Below are positions 7,365 to 7,550 of a stretch of 7,550 nt of DNA, one piece after another. A model generated the notes under the pieces. It made no database searches. It was not told the origin of the DNA and saw only the letters and a list, made by a program, of their open reading frames with translations. The position numbers were made by a program, and so were the translations under genes. Source of the stretch: Chitinophagales bacterium (lineage in GTDB: Bacteria; Bacteroidota; Bacteroidia; Chitinophagales; UBA10324); NCBI GenBank assembly GCA_013695715.1, contig JACCZZ010000229.1, positions 1-7,550 on the forward strand, in the 5' to 3' direction. The stretch's first letter is position 1, and each line of letters begins with the position of its first letter.

Positions 7365-7550
7365 TTAGTTATTATTTGAAATAGAATCCAACTCCATTTC
7401 TTCATTGTTCCCTTCAGGCTGCAGCTTAGATCCGCTTGCCTCCTTAACTGAAACTGAGGCTAATTTTTCTTTAGCTGTAGTAACGATCTCATCCGCACCT
7501 TTATAATTTTCAATAATACTCTGCAGGGTAGCTTTTGCCTGAAAGAAGTC
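7365..7550 (-). CDS. C-terminus of a TPR-type protein (5' partial, runs off the window)
   Basis: The minus-strand frame is open from the window edge to a TAA at 7365-7367 and gives the last 61 residues. The segment DFFQAKATLQSIIENYKG matches the helix-turn-helix style and wording of tetratricopeptide repeats in Bacteroidetes (FFQAKATLQ then SIIENY). A helical stretch, ADEIVTTAKEKLASV, follows, and the tail is acidic, Ser/Asn-rich and probably disordered (EGNNEEMELDSISNNN). TPR proteins are scaffolds for protein-protein contacts. With most of the protein outside the window, its location and partners cannot be judged. It precedes the outer-membrane barrel gene with 63 bases between its stop and the preferred ATG, consistent with co-transcription and an envelope-related role. 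Confidence 0.8.
   Translation of the reverse strand, partial: DFFQAKATLQSIIENYKGADEIVTTAKEKLASVSVKEASGSKLQPEGNNEEMELDSISNNN

Overview
The window looks like a piece of a Bacteroidota (Bacteroidetes) chromosome. Three things in the sequence point that way: a C-terminal type IX secretion (T9SS) sorting domain on the first protein, Bacteroidetes-type -7 promoter motifs (TAnnTTTG) just before two genes, and AT-rich gene starts without Shine-Dalgarno sequences. A TPR protein followed by an outer-membrane barrel protein at the right end also fits. I cannot place it to genus.

Layout. On the plus strand, 1-1965 is the 3' part of a large secreted protein with Ig-like, arylsulfotransferase-like, fibronectin III and T9SS sorting domains. 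A strong hairpin follows it. At 2097-2435 is a small monooxygenase-fold (ABM) protein with no ATG start. About 560 bases without a gene follow (2436-2997). They hold a long imperfect inverted repeat, probably remains of an interspersed palindromic repeat, and end in a promoter for typA/bipA (2998-4812), the ribosome-associated GTPase. A short plus-strand gene (4991-5620) encodes an unrecognised helical protein with a four-cysteine zinc ribbon. It converges on a minus-strand pair that reads leftward from the right edge: the C-terminus of a TPR-type protein (7365-7550, partial) and then a signal-peptide-bearing outer-membrane beta-barrel protein (5649-7301).

How the genes relate. Only the TPR/barrel pair looks like a functional unit: same strand, 63-base gap, and both likely envelope proteins. 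The others look like independent single-gene units separated by a terminator, a repeat region or convergence. I see no CRISPR array, transposase, phage gene, tRNA, rRNA or defence-type cluster, and no clear new multi-gene system. The points most worth a second look are the multidomain secreted sulfotransferase-like protein, the repeat region before typA, the unknown zinc-ribbon protein, and the promoter lying inside the apparent 5' end of the barrel gene.
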